Source: Neotamlana nanhaiensis (GTDB lineage Bacteria > Bacteroidota > Bacteroidia > Flavobacteriales > Flavobacteriaceae). Taken from it: a stretch of 64,000 nucleotides of DNA. Where the stretch lies: contig NZ_JTDV01000019.1 in NCBI RefSeq assembly GCF_000943555.1, forward strand, positions 1-64,000, written 5' to 3'. The notes beneath the pieces were generated by a model. It had not been told where the DNA came from, ran no database searches, and was given only the letters and a program-made list of their open reading frames with translations. Positions 1-9,438 of this stretch are shown here, one piece after another; position 1 is the first letter of the stretch; each line of letters begins with the position of its first letter. A program made the translations under genes and the position numbers.

Positions 1-3000
1 CGCTTTGCTGATGCTTAGGTCGGAAGTATCAAGTGTAAGTTCTGCATTATCCTCATCATCTTCACTCTGGTCACCATCATCATTATTAACATCACTATCG
101 GGATCTACCTGATCGCTGGCAGTAATTTCGGCTATATTATTGTACTCGCCTGCTGCTCCCGTTGGCGCATTTACCGTAGCTGTAATATTTAACGTTGCTG
201 AGCTACCATTTGTAATAGTAGCTATAGTCCAAAGGCCTGTAGCTGAATCATAGTCACCTGAAGAATCATCACCAACATAGGTAAAACCTGCTGGTAACTG
301 ATCTACAACTTCTACATTAGTGGCATCATTAGCTCCATCATTATCAACAATTATAGTAAATGTTACTGTATCCCCAACGGTTGCGTTAGAAGGCATTACG
401 GTTTTTGCCAAATTCAAATCGGCTTCTTCAATTATAAAAGTTACCGTATCCTCATCATCATCATCACCACCTGTTGTTGGGTCATTATCTCCATCGGCAT
501 TATCCTCATCTACTGTAGCATCTGTTGTTGGATCACTGTCTGGATCATCTAAATCACTTGCAGTAATTTGAACATTATTAGTATAATTTCCTGAGTCATT
601 CACAATAGCATCATAAGTAAGTGTTCTTGATAAACCATTTCCTAAATCTAAATTACTCCAAACTATAGATTTATTTCCTAAAATAAATACTCCTGAGTTA
701 GAAATTGTACCTGGAACTACATCAAATCCAGATGGTAGTAAATCTTCAATGGCAACACCTGTAGCATCTCCTGGACCAAAATTCTCTAAAAATATTGAGA
801 ATGTAACTGTGTCCCCTACTGAACCTGACAGTGGTAAAACTGATTTTGTTATTTGTAAATCGGCTAATTCTAATGTTATTTCTGCGTTATCTTCGTCATC
901 TTCACTTTGGTCGCCATTATCATTATTCGGAGTACTATTTGGGTCTGCTTGATCGCTATTTGTAATTTCAGCTATATTTAAATACTCATTTAAAGTACCA
1001 GATGGTGCATTAACTATTGCTGTGATATTCAATACCTGATCTAACGCCGCAGTTACTGAACCTGTAGTCCAAACTCCTGTAGCAGGGTTATAATTACCAG
1101 AAGCATCATCACTTTGATAGGCATATCCGCTAGGTAATTGATCTACCACCTCTACATTTGTAGCTGTATCTGCACCTCCATTAGAAACTGTTATGGTAAA
1201 TACGACTGTATCTCCAACGCTTACACTTGTAGGCAACACTGTTTTTTGAAGTGACAAATCTGCTGATTGAATAGTAACTGATGCTGTATCCTCATCATCG
1301 TCGTCACCACCTGTATTTGGATTATCATCTCCATCAGCATTATCTTCATCTACCGTAGCATCAGTATTAGGATCACTATCTGGGTCTAAGTTATCACTGG
1401 CAGTGATTTGAGCAGAATTCACATAGGATCCTGTAGCGTTAACTGTTGCATCAAAAGTTAAGTTTAAAGTATCCCCATTTGCTATACTTAAGTTTGTCCA
1501 AGTGATGGTTTGTGTCCCTAAATCAAAAGTTCCACTATTAGAAACTGTTCCAGACACTAGAGAAAAGCCTAAAGGCAAAACGTCTTCAACATTAACACCT
1601 GTTGCATCAGCGTTTGTGGCATTTGCATCATTATTAAAAATGGAAACCGTAAATGTTACAATATCCCCTACATTTACATTTGAATTTGAAACTGTTTTTG
1701 TTAATTCTAAATCTGAAATTGGATTAATAGTAATAGTTACATCATCTGAAGCATCACTACATGTTCCATTGGAAACAGTCCATCTAAAAACATATGTTCC
1801 AACTGTTGTTCCAGCAACTGTTGTTGTAGGATCGTTTTCATTTATAAAATTAACAGTAGAAGGACCAGAAACTTGAGTCCAAGTTCCAATTCCAGATGTA
1901 GCTGGGGTAGCATCTAAAGTAACTGCTGAAAATTGTGGTAATGATTGATCTGGACCAGCTTCCGCAGTTATAGGATCAGAATATATAAGAATTTCCATCG
2001 TATCAACGGAAGTACATCCTCCGCCAACTGCTGTCCAAGTAAATTGATAAGTGCCTGCAGATAAGCCAAGCACTAAACTTTTTGGATTATTGGGGGCAGT
2101 AATTGTTGCTGGAGCCCCTGCCGTCTGTGTCCATGTTCCTGTGCCAACTGCTAGAGGTGTAGCATCAAGAAAAGCTTGAGTATTATCGCAATATTCTTGA
2201 TCTGGACCTGCAATAGCTTGTGAAGGTGGTGCACCTGTATAGGTTAAAGTAACGGTATCAGATTGAGGTGCACATGCTCCTGATGTTAATGGCCCACTTG
2301 TTACTGTCCACGTTAAAACATAAACATCATCAACTCCATCATTTCCAATATCATCTGGTATATTTGATAATGTAGTTTGCGGGTTGTTTGGGCTATCTAT
2401 TATTACAATTCCACCTGAAGGATCATCTCCTGGATTTTCAAATGTCCATTGTCCTATGCCTACAGTTGGTGTTGTTGCATTTAGCTGCGTATTTTGTTGA
2501 CATGCTAATGGTTGGTTTGGACCAGCTTCGACAGGCGTTGGAGCCTCAAAAACTTCAATTCTAACTATATCAGCATTATCGGTACAAAAACCTGTAACAA
2601 AATTTAACTCTACAATATAAATACCAGGAACTGTTAACCCTGTTACATCTGTTGTTGTACTATTATTTGGTGTAGTAAAACCAACCGTTGCTCCTCCTGG
2701 TTGGGATAATAATCTCCATTCTGATGTTACATCCCCAGGAATTGCAATATTTCCTGCAGTTAAAGAAGCCGTTGTTGTATCAGCAATACAAATATCTTGA
2801 TCTAAACCTGCATCAGCATCTTCACTTGGACCATCACTAACGGTCACAGTTACTTGTTCTGTATTATTACATGCTGCTCCTGATCCAGCATAATCAGTTG
2901 TATATTCAAATACATAAACAGAGCCTGCATCAACAGGTGCATTTGCTGTGTTACTATTACTTGGTGATTGTGTTGGAGAATAAGGTGCAATTACCCCAGG

Positions 3001-4680
3001 AGTTGTATCTCCATCCACAGAAACTATACTCCAAATACCTGTAGTACCTTGCGTAGCTTCAAGAAAAACGCTGCTAACTAAACAAAGTTCTTGATCTGCC
3101 ATAGGTGCTGCAGGAGCAAAAACATCTACCGTAACGTCATCAGAAGAATTTGGACAAAATGGCGAACTTCCAACAGTTGTCCATCTAAACACATAAGAAC
3201 CCGTTTCAAGATTTGTTACGTTTATCGAATTATCCCCTGGATTATCTATAGTTGGTGTATTTGGTCCTGAAACTACAGTCCAAGTTCCGTTTTCAGCATC
3301 TGGGTTAACTAAAGGATCTGCTGTGATATTTGTATTTGTAGCAGCACATATCACTTGATTACCTCCTTGTATAACTGCTTGCGTAGGTGGAATTCCTACC
3401 TCTATTGTAACTTGATCAGGTGTAGCGGAAGCTACACAATTCCCGTAATCTATTACCCATTCAAAAACATAAGTTCCATCTAATAGATCTGAGAAGGTTG
3501 CAGTTGGACTGTTAACGTCATCTACAGTGTAACCTCCTAAACCAGATACTAAATTCCAAGTTCCTTGCCCTCCATCTGGTGCAGGAGTTGCATTCATAGT
3601 AAACGATAATAATACTGGATCTAAGCATAATTGCAATTGATCTGGACCAGCATCAATAGTTATGTTCGTATCTGCTACAACAACTTCTACTGTATCTAAT
3701 GTTGAAGGGCATGCATTTGGAGGTGGTGCTGAGTAAGCTATTTCCCATTGAAACTCATATTGCCCATCAATCAAACCTGTTACTTCAGAAGTTTCACTAT
3801 TTGGATTTGTAAATGTTACTGTTGATGGACCTGAAATTTGTGTCCAAGTTCCAGTTTCATCAATATCTGGTGCATTCCCACTAAGATTTGGTATTGTTGT
3901 TACTCCAGGGCCAAAACAAAAATCTGTGCCAGCATCAGCAATTGTTGGAGATTCATCTGCAGATGTTGTTATAATCACATCATCAGTTGCTGCTGGCCCA
4001 CAGTTTAAATAATCGTTTAAAAGCGACCATGTTAATGTGTATGCTGTTGATGGCAATACAAAACCAGTAGCTATAGCATTAGGGTCATTTACATCAGAAA
4101 AAACAACACTAGGGTCTGATGCTGTCCATGTCCCCGTTTGGCTATCTGTTCCTGGATCTGCGGCTAACTGCACTGGTGCGTTAAAGCAAACTGTTTGATT
4201 TGCACCAGCTTCAACTGGTGAATTATCCAAAGGAGAAACAAAAACACTCGTATCTGATACTTGAGGTGGTGTACAATTTGGTCCAGCAGTCACAGTATAT
4301 CTAAACACATATTCTCCAGGAACAAGTCCAGATATAGTAGTTGTTCTGGCATAAACATCAGCAATGGTAGCTGCATCTGGTCCAGATACTTGAGACCAAA
4401 CCGAAGTTTCCCCTGGTAGAATAGCACTACCTGCTATTGTACCTCCAACTTGACCACAAACAAAAGTTTGAGGTGAGCCAGCATTAGCGCCAGATATTGG
4501 AGTTGAAATAAATATATTAATGGCATCATTAGCTGTATCGCAACTTAGCAAAAGATTACCAATTCTTCTTCTTCTAAAGTTTACAGTATAAGTACCAGCA
4601 ACATCAAAAACATTAATATTAGCTGTACCACTATTTCCGCTTCCTAAGTTTGTATAAGTAGTAGGAAATGTTAACCCTGA
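1..4680 (-). pseudogene. Downstream remainder of giant repetitive surface protein (PKD/Ig-like and DUF11 repeats), partial at left edge
   Basis: This stretch reads as one open frame on the minus strand for about 1560 codons and leaves the window without a stop. It continues the protein that starts at 6025, but in a different frame, so the gene appears broken near 4680. It first encodes about ten PKD/Ig-like repeats of roughly 95 residues, recognisable by phrases such as AGPDQ near their start, GTWT and SGP in the middle and FRWTV near the end. From about 1722 leftward it changes to DUF11 repeats (VGDTVTFTI, LPSGF motifs) joined by very acidic linkers. Proteins of this build are secreted, usually by T9SS, and act as adhesins or cell-surface fibres; the diagnostic C-terminal sorting domain would lie outside the window. 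It has no start signal of its own, so it is either the silent half of a frameshifted gene or an intact gene hidden by a sequence error. Confidence 0.8.
31..1722 (-). repeat. Four alternating DUF11 repeats (A-B-A-B) with acidic linkers
   Basis: Two kinds of DUF11 unit alternate: type A at about 1722-1273 and 870-429, type B at about 1272-871 and 428-31, with a third A unit starting at the left edge. The A-to-A period is about 840-850 bases. Type A contains phrases like GVFILGNKSIVWSNL and ends in an acidic tail with runs such as DEDNADGD and GGDDDDEDT. Type B contains LPSGYAYQSDD and ends with GDQSEDDEDNAE. The Asp/Glu tails could bind calcium or stiffen the stalk; that is inference. The higher-order two-unit period suggests growth by duplication of an A-B pair. 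Confidence 0.8.
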
Positions 4681-5940
4681 ATGCTGGCCCACTAACAATA
4701 CTATACTCAGTTCTATTTCCACTAGTAGATGTGTATGGCACAGAAATTGATGTATCTCCACAATCTCCAATAATATCGTTACCAGAATTTGCACTTATAC
4801 TTATTGGGTTTACATTATACCTAACATTAACAATATCTGTTGATGTACATAAAGTAACCGAATTTGTAATAGTATATCTAAATTGATAAGCACTTGGAGA
4901 AGATAAACCTGTAACCTGAGTTGTAGCACTTGTCGGATCTACTATTGTAGCTGCTGGACCACTAATTTGCTCCCAAAGCACTGTTTCATTGGTGAAATCT
5001 GGCGAATTTCCTACTAAAGTAGTTTCGGTGATAGAGGGATCACAAAAACGTTGATTATCATCTGAAATACTAGCTTGTGTTACATCTTGGGTTGCAGGCG
5101 GTACCGTAACTGTAACTGTATCACTACCAGAGACACAAGGACCTACAACATCCCACCTAAACACATACACTCCTTCAACCAAACTATTCACACTAGTGTT
5201 ACTTGAGTTAGGGCTAACTATATTTGGGTTTGATGGCCCGCTAACAAATGTCCAAGTACCTAATTGACCATTTATATTATTACCAGCAAAGCTCCCATTT
5301 AAATTAGTATTTTGACTTATTGTATAACAATTTGACAAGGTTTGATCTCCACCAGCATCAACTGGCGCTTCACCTCCATAGTTGGTAACTGTAATTTCAT
5401 CAAAGGATTCACAAAATCGCCCAGAAGCATATTCAGGACCAGTAATAGTCCACCTTAAGGTTGTTGTTCCAGCACTACTTTCTGGCAAAGTAATTGTAGA
5501 TGTTGCCGAATTAGGTTGGTTAATTACAACTCCAGCATCATTACTTCCATTTACAGACCACACACCTATTTCTCCTGGATTACCCGGAACGTTAGCATTT
5601 ATTACTAATGAACCTGAACTATCTGGGCAAGAAGCAACATCTAAGCCTGCATCAGCAACAGTAATGGGCTCCACAGTAAATGTAACTGTTTGCGAAGGTG
5701 TATCTCCATTTGGGCAAACAGCAGATAATTGAAAAACATAGGTGTTGCCTCCAGAAAAACCGGTAATTATTGGATTATCAATTGTTGGATCACTTATAAC
5801 TACAGATGGCCCTCCAATTTGTGCCCATGTAGGTCCTTCAGCATAAGTGTCAGGGGAATTTCCATTTAATTGAAAAAGGTCATTAGAACAAATTGTTTGA
5901 TCAATTCCAGCATTTATAGTACACGATTGGGCATTTAATG
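1723..5940 (-). repeat. About fifteen tandem PKD/Ig-like repeats of roughly 95 residues
   Basis: Reading the minus strand from 5940 leftward, and allowing for the frame break near 4680, about fifteen related units follow each other. Each begins with a phrase like DAGPDQxxC, has a central GTWTxxSGP-like segment and ends near YxFRWTVxxG. Two cysteines recur in most units, one after the DQ motif and one near the end, which could form a disulphide in each domain after export. The repeats are diverged at DNA level, so this is an old array and not a recent expansion. Confidence 0.75.
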
Positions 5941-6025
5941 AGTTAGCACTAAATAATAATACAAGCAGAACAAAAGTATAAATACAAGAAAGACTTGTTT
6001 TGTTACTAGGGTAGAAATTATTCAT
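4631..6025 (-). CDS. N-terminal part of giant repetitive surface protein, frameshifted
   Basis: The 464-residue product starts with a signal peptide (hydrophobic core FVLLVLLFSANSLNAQ, residues about 17-33), so it is exported through Sec. It then has four to five PKD/Ig-like repeats. Its last about 16 residues after SGPAF are out of character (basic, no repeat motif) and end at a TAG at 4631. The repeat pattern resumes at once in another frame from 4680 leftward. A net shift of one base at 4680-4681 would join both parts into a protein of more than 2000 residues. The break is not in a homopolymer, so simple slippage does not explain it. The gene stands alone, with a 26-base palindrome about 50 bases upstream. 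Family knowledge: flavobacterial adhesins and gliding-associated proteins share this layout; the specific ligand is unknown. Confidence 0.8.
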   Translation of the reverse strand: MNNFYPSNKTSLSCIYTFVLLVLLFSANSLNAQSCTINAGIDQTICSNDLFQLNGNSPDTYAEGPTWAQIGGPSVVISDPTIDNPIITGFSGGNTYVFQLSAVCPNGDTPSQTVTFTVEPITVADAGLDVASCPDSSGSLVINANVPGNPGEIGVWSVNGSNDAGVVINQPNSATSTITLPESSAGTTTLRWTITGPEYASGRFCESFDEITVTNYGGEAPVDAGGDQTLSNCYTISQNTNLNGSFAGNNINGQLGTWTFVSGPSNPNIVSPNSSNTSVNSLVEGVYVFRWDVVGPCVSGSDTVTVTVPPATQDVTQASISDDNQRFCDPSITETTLVGNSPDFTNETVLWEQISGPAATIVDPTSATTQVTGLSSPSAYQFRYTITNSVTLCTSTDIVNVRYNVNPISISANSGNDIIGDCGDTSISVPYTSTSGNRTEYSIVSGPAFRVNISYYLYKLRKRK

Positions 6026-6075
6026 TTATAATTTATTATAGTTGATATATTAATTGTCTAAAATAAAAATTGATA

Positions 6076-6101
6076 TTTTTAATCTTATCCAAGATTAAAA
6101 A
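6076..6101. promoter_or_regulatory. Perfect 11-base inverted repeat upstream of the surface-protein gene
   Basis: The arms TTTTTAATCTT and AAGATTAAAAA pair perfectly around a 4-base centre. It lies 51-76 bases before the ATG at 6025, a position suited to an operator or a 5' UTR hairpin. Its T-rich arms would also fit a terminator, but no gene to the right reads into it apart from the tRNA, which has its own terminator. Confidence 0.45.
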
Positions 6102-6382
6102 TACATATTTATCGATTAATAACCAATTAAAATAAAAAAATGAGAGAAAATTACCAAAAATTATATCATATTATTAATACTACAAAGCAATTACAATCTC
6201 TAATATAGAAACAGAAATTAGTTTTAAAAAAACAATTTATTAATAAAGATTTGTTAATAAATTTCCTACTAGATTGTTTTTAACATTAAATATATTTAAA
6301 TCTCACTATTCAAAATTAAGTCAATTAAAATAGTAAAATGCTGTACCTATGTTGTACCCATCTAAAATTTTATAATAAATTT

Positions 6383-6414
6383 TAAATAAAAAAGCCGAAG
6401 AAAATCTTCGGCTT
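6383..6414 (-). terminator. Rho-independent terminator after tRNA-Leu
   Basis: The arms AAGCCGAAG and CTTCGGCTT (6392-6400 and 6406-6414) form a 9-bp stem with a 5-base loop. On the minus strand it is followed by a run of T, directly after the tRNA 3' end. Confidence 0.85.
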
Positions 6415-6417
6415 GTG

Positions 6418-6499
6418 TGCGGGCGGAGAGACTCGAACTCTCACACCTCGCGGCACTAGATCCTAAGTCTAGCGTGTCTACCAATTCCACCACGCCCGC
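6418..6499 (-). tRNA. tRNA-Leu (anticodon TAG)
   Basis: The 82-base molecule folds with acceptor arms GCGGGCG and CGCCCGC and discriminator A at 6418. The anticodon stem CTAGA/TCTAG encloses the loop CTTAGGA, giving anticodon TAG, which reads CUN leucine codons. The long variable arm and the T arm GAGAG-TTCGAGT-CTCTC are typical of tRNA-Leu. The 3' CCA is not encoded and would be added after transcription. Confidence 0.95.
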
Positions 6500-6507
6500 A
6501 TTATGTA

Positions 6508-6534
6508 ATCCCGATTGCTATCAAGAATCGGGAT
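6508..6534. repeat. Small inverted repeat beside tRNA-Leu
   Basis: The arms ATCCCGATT and AATCGGGAT pair perfectly around a 9-base loop, immediately upstream of the tRNA on its own strand. Short hairpins with an ATCCCGAT core are, from memory, frequent in flavobacterial intergenic DNA. Its role is unknown. Confidence 0.5.
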
Positions 6535-6627
6535 GCAAATATAATCAAGATTTTTAAATTGCAAACTTATAATCATTAAAAACATACTTTTTTTAATACT
6601 TTTGAAATCAATCCTCTTAATCTTATT

Positions 6628-8016
6628 ATGCAAAACATACAATCTTACATACAAGAACACAAAGATCGTTTTTTAAACGAGCTTATCGAACTACTAAAAA
6701 TACCATCTATAAGTGCCGATTCTGCTTATAAAAACGACGTTTTAAAAACTGCCGAAGCCATAAAAACAAGCCTTGAAAACGCAGGTTGCGATGCGGTAGA
6801 AATTTGCGAAACCGCGGGCTACCCAATTGTGTATGGCGAAAAATTAATTGACAAAAACTTACCAACCGTTTTAGTTTACGGGCATTACGATGTGCAACCG
6901 CCAGATCCTTTAAACCTGTGGAACTCACCTCCATTCGAGCCTGTTATAAAAACTACCGAACGCCACCCCGAAGGCGCCATTTTCGCGCGTGGTGCCTGCG
7001 ACGATAAAGGTCAAATGTACATGCATGTAAAAGCTTTAGAGTACATGACGGCGAATAACGAGCTACCGTGCAACGTAAAATTTATGATTGAAGGTGAAGA
7101 AGAAGTAGGCAGTGCAAACCTCGCCACCTTTGTAAAAAACAACCAGGAGAAGTTAAAAAACGATGTTATTTTAATTTCCGATACGGGTATGATTGCCAAC
7201 GATGTGCCATCCATAACCACCGGATTACGCGGCTTGAGCTACGTTGAAGTGGAAGTTACCGGACCAAATCGCGATTTACATTCTGGCTTATACGGCGGTG
7301 CCGTGGCAAACCCTATAAATGTATTGAGTAAAATGATTGCGTCGTTACACGATGAAAACAATCACATAACCATTCCTGGATTTTACGACAAGGTGGAAAA
7401 CCTAAGCGATGCCGAACGTGCAGAAATGGCAAAAGCCCCTTTTTCTCTCGAAAACTATAAAAAAGCACTCGATATTAACGCTGTTTACGGCGAAACAGGT
7501 TACAGCACTAACGAACGTAATGCTATTCGTCCAACCCTCGATGTAAATGGTATTTGGGGCGGTTACACTGGCGAAGGTGCCAAAACCGTAATTGCCAGTA
7601 AAGCCTATGCTAAAATATCAATGCGATTGGTACCAAACCAAGATTGGGAAGAAATTACGCAACTATTTAAAACACATTTCGAAACTATTGCGCCCGATGC
7701 CGTAAAGGTAAAAATAATGCCACACCACGGCGGACAAGGTTATGTAACACCCATAGACAGCCTTGGTTACCAAGCCGCAAGTAAGGCCTACCAACAAACC
7801 TTTGGCAAAACTCCGATACCGCAACGCAGTGGTGGTAGCATTCCTATCGTGTCACTTTTCGAGCAGGAACTTAAAAGCAAAACCATTTTAATGGGCTTTG
7901 GTCTCGACAGCGACGCCATACACTCGCCAAACGAGCATTTTGGCATTTGGAATTATCTAAAAGGCATCGAAACTATTCCGTGGTTTTACAAATATTTCAC
8001 AGCGTTAAATCAATAA
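6628..8016 (+). CDS. M20 family metallodipeptidase
   Basis: The 462-residue protein is a cytoplasmic zinc peptidase of the M20 (ArgE/DapE/CPG2) family that cleaves dipeptides or related amide bonds. Metal and catalytic motifs are visible: GHYDVQPPD (His86, Asp88), ARGACDDKGQ (Asp125/126), EGEEEVGS (Glu157-159), SDTG near 190, and DAIHSPNEHF near the C-terminus, which supplies the last histidine ligand. The HSGLYGGAVANP segment opens the lid/dimerisation domain. There is no signal peptide. The length fits the beta-Ala-Xaa/carnosinase-like branch. It stands alone between the tRNA and the exporter gene. The exact substrate cannot be read from sequence. Confidence 0.93.
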   Translation: MQNIQSYIQEHKDRFLNELIELLKIPSISADSAYKNDVLKTAEAIKTSLENAGCDAVEICETAGYPIVYGEKLIDKNLPTVLVYGHYDVQPPDPLNLWNSPPFEPVIKTTERHPEGAIFARGACDDKGQMYMHVKALEYMTANNELPCNVKFMIEGEEEVGSANLATFVKNNQEKLKNDVILISDTGMIANDVPSITTGLRGLSYVEVEVTGPNRDLHSGLYGGAVANPINVLSKMIASLHDENNHITIPGFYDKVENLSDAERAEMAKAPFSLENYKKALDINAVYGETGYSTNERNAIRPTLDVNGIWGGYTGEGAKTVIASKAYAKISMRLVPNQDWEEITQLFKTHFETIAPDAVKVKIMPHHGGQGYVTPIDSLGYQAASKAYQQTFGKTPIPQRSGGSIPIVSLFEQELKSKTILMGFGLDSDAIHSPNEHFGIWNYLKGIETIPWFYKYFTALNQ

Positions 8017-8021
8017 ATATT

Positions 8022-8123
8022 GGGCGTTACCCCGCTTCTCATGGCGGGGTCGTGCTATACACTACTAGTTTTGGCTCAAAGCGGCCGCTCGCCAAAAGCT
8101 AACCGTTACTATCGCTAACGCAA
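8022..8123. repeat. REP-like structured intergenic element
   Basis: The element starts with TGGGCGTTACCCC and ends with CGCTAACGCA, so its ends carry the inverted motif GCGTTA/TAACGC. Inside are two hairpins: ACCCCGC/GCGGGGT (8029-8035 and 8044-8050), and a stem AGTTTTGGC/GCCAAAAGCT (8067-8075 and 8091-8100) around the palindrome GCGGCCGC. It is far more GC-rich than its surroundings. From memory, elements with similar ends recur between genes in many flavobacteria; a copy count was not possible here. It ends only 12 bases before the next start codon. Confidence 0.6.
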
Positions 8124-8135
8124 CGCACAACTTCA

Positions 8136-8996
8136 ATGAAAAATACCAACTCGCAAAACTTATTAATACTACTGTTAGCTACTTTTTTAATAAGTACCTC
8201 AGGGCCACTCGGAAAATTTATCGACTTACCCGTTCCTGTTATTATTTGGTGGCGCGTTGCTATTGCAGCCCTAGTTTTGTTCGTGTTGTGCAAATACCAA
8301 AAATTTAATTTAGCCCTAAACTCAAAAAAAGATTATACCACCATTGGCGTTAGTGCCTTATTATTTGGCGGACATTTAATTACCTATTTCTACGCTTTAA
8401 AATTATCTAACGTTGCTTTAGGTATGTTGTCGCTTTTTACATTTCCTGTAATTACAGCTTTGTTAGAACCCATTTTTAGCAAAACCAAACTCAATGTTGT
8501 TCATGTATTCTTAGGTGTTTTGGTACTTATTGGCCTGTATATTTTAGCGCCCGATTTTAATTTCGAAAACAGCTATTTTAAAGGTATTCTGTTTGGGATA
8601 GCTTCAGCTTTGTGTTATGCCATTCGCAACCTGATTATGAAAAACGAAGTAAAAAAATACAATGGTGTTGTGCTTAATTTTTATCAGCTAGCTATACTAA
8701 GTATCATTTTATCACCATTTTTATTCACGTTAGGCACTAGTAATATTAGCACACAATATCCTTATATTTTAATGTTAGCTATTTTAACAACCGCTATTGG
8801 GCACACTTTACTTATTCGCTCGTTTAAACACTTTTCGGTAAGTACTGCTAGCATTATAAACGGTATTCAACCGGTTTTTGGCATTGTGATCGCCTATTTC
8901 TTTTTAAACGAAACACCCAACCAAAACACTTTTATTGGTGGCGGTTTAATTTTGATAACGGTTATTGTAGAGAGTATTCGCTCTAAAAAACAATAG
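8136..8996 (+). CDS. EamA/DMT family transporter
   Basis: The 286-residue integral membrane protein shows about ten hydrophobic helices in two homologous halves of five, as in the EamA (drug/metabolite transporter) family. Typical marks are the early SGPLGKFI and VIIWWRVAIAALVL segments and, in the second half, TAIGHTLLIRSFKHFS and IQPVFGIVIAYFFLNE. Members export metabolites or amino acids or move nucleotide sugars; the substrate is not predictable. The start codon lies just after a REP-like element, so that element may form part of the leader. Confidence 0.9.
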   Translation: MKNTNSQNLLILLLATFLISTSGPLGKFIDLPVPVIIWWRVAIAALVLFVLCKYQKFNLALNSKKDYTTIGVSALLFGGHLITYFYALKLSNVALGMLSLFTFPVITALLEPIFSKTKLNVVHVFLGVLVLIGLYILAPDFNFENSYFKGILFGIASALCYAIRNLIMKNEVKKYNGVVLNFYQLAILSIILSPFLFTLGTSNISTQYPYILMLAILTTAIGHTLLIRSFKHFSVSTASIINGIQPVFGIVIAYFFLNETPNQNTFIGGGLILITVIVESIRSKKQ

Positions 8997-9007
8997 AAAA
9001 AACAACT

Positions 9008-9067
9008 CTACACTTGTAGAAAACATATTTTTATTCTACATTTGTAGAAAACATTCTAATCTTGTAG
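9008..9067 (+). promoter_or_regulatory. Three BlaI-type operators and promoter upstream of the first BlaI gene
   Basis: Three related 12-base dyads occur: CTACACTTGTAG (9008-9019), CTACATTTGTAG (9036-9047) and the imperfect CTAATCTTGTAG (9056-9067). All fit CTA-N6-TAG, close to the TACA-N-TGTA rule known for BlaI/MecI repressors. The middle copy contains TACATTTG, a perfect TAnnTTTG -7 box, and the first contains a TTG at the -33 spacing. Repressor binding would cover the promoter and the ribosome-binding region, so autoregulation is likely. Confidence 0.75.
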
Positions 9068-9070
9068 AAA

Positions 9071-9436
9071 ATGCAACTATCAAAAACCGAAGAAGATTTA
9101 ATGAACCACCTCTGGAAACTCGAAAAAGCTTTTATGAAAGATTTACTCGAAGCTTATCCAGAACCCAAACCTGCTACTACAACCGTAGCTACACTTTTAA
9201 AGCGTATGACCGATAAAGGTTTTATTGCTTATAAACTTTATGGAAAATCGAGAGAGTATTACCCGCTTGTAAAAAAGAAAGACTATTTCTCGAAGCACGT
9301 AAACGGATTGATTAAAAACTTTTTTAATGATAGCGCATCGCAGTTTGCGTCGTTTTTTACCAAAGAAACCAACCTCACTAAAAAAGAGTTAGAAGATTTA
9401 AAAGCAATTATCGATAACGAAATTAAAAACAAGTAA
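9071..9436 (+). CDS. BlaI/MecI/CopY family transcriptional repressor
   Basis: The 121-residue protein has the winged-helix fold of BlaI/MecI, with the start MQLSKTEEDLMNHLWKL and the recognition region PATTTVATLLKRMTDKGFI. Family members are dimeric repressors inactivated when the partner membrane protease signals their cleavage. It sits 2 bases before the M56 gene, a standard repressor-sensor pair, and behind three matching operators. No beta-lactamase lies nearby, so the inducing signal is probably some other envelope cue. Confidence 0.93.
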   Translation: MQLSKTEEDLMNHLWKLEKAFMKDLLEAYPEPKPATTTVATLLKRMTDKGFIAYKLYGKSREYYPLVKKKDYFSKHVNGLIKNFFNDSASQFASFFTKETNLTKKELEDLKAIIDNEIKNK

Positions 9437-9438
9437 TT

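Larger units (their letters stand above)
6026..6417. other. AT-rich intergenic region between the giant surface gene and tRNA-Leu
   Basis: This gap holds no convincing gene. It contains a 26-base palindrome (6076-6101) in front of the surface-protein gene, long A/T tracts, and the tRNA terminator at its right end. The promoter of the minus-strand surface gene should lie here, but I see no clear TTTG-N19-TAnnTTTG match. Confidence 0.6.

Noticed and set aside
1-1722. Regular A-B repeats read as a CRISPR array
   Set aside because: The repeats are about 420 and 840 bases long, lie inside an open frame and code for DUF11 domains; there are no short repeat-spacer units.
320-1876. Plus-strand frames of 67-124 residues across the left end
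   Set aside because: They are mirror images of the minus-strand DUF11/PKD repeat gene; their Ser/Val/Thr-rich products have no start signals and no family pattern.
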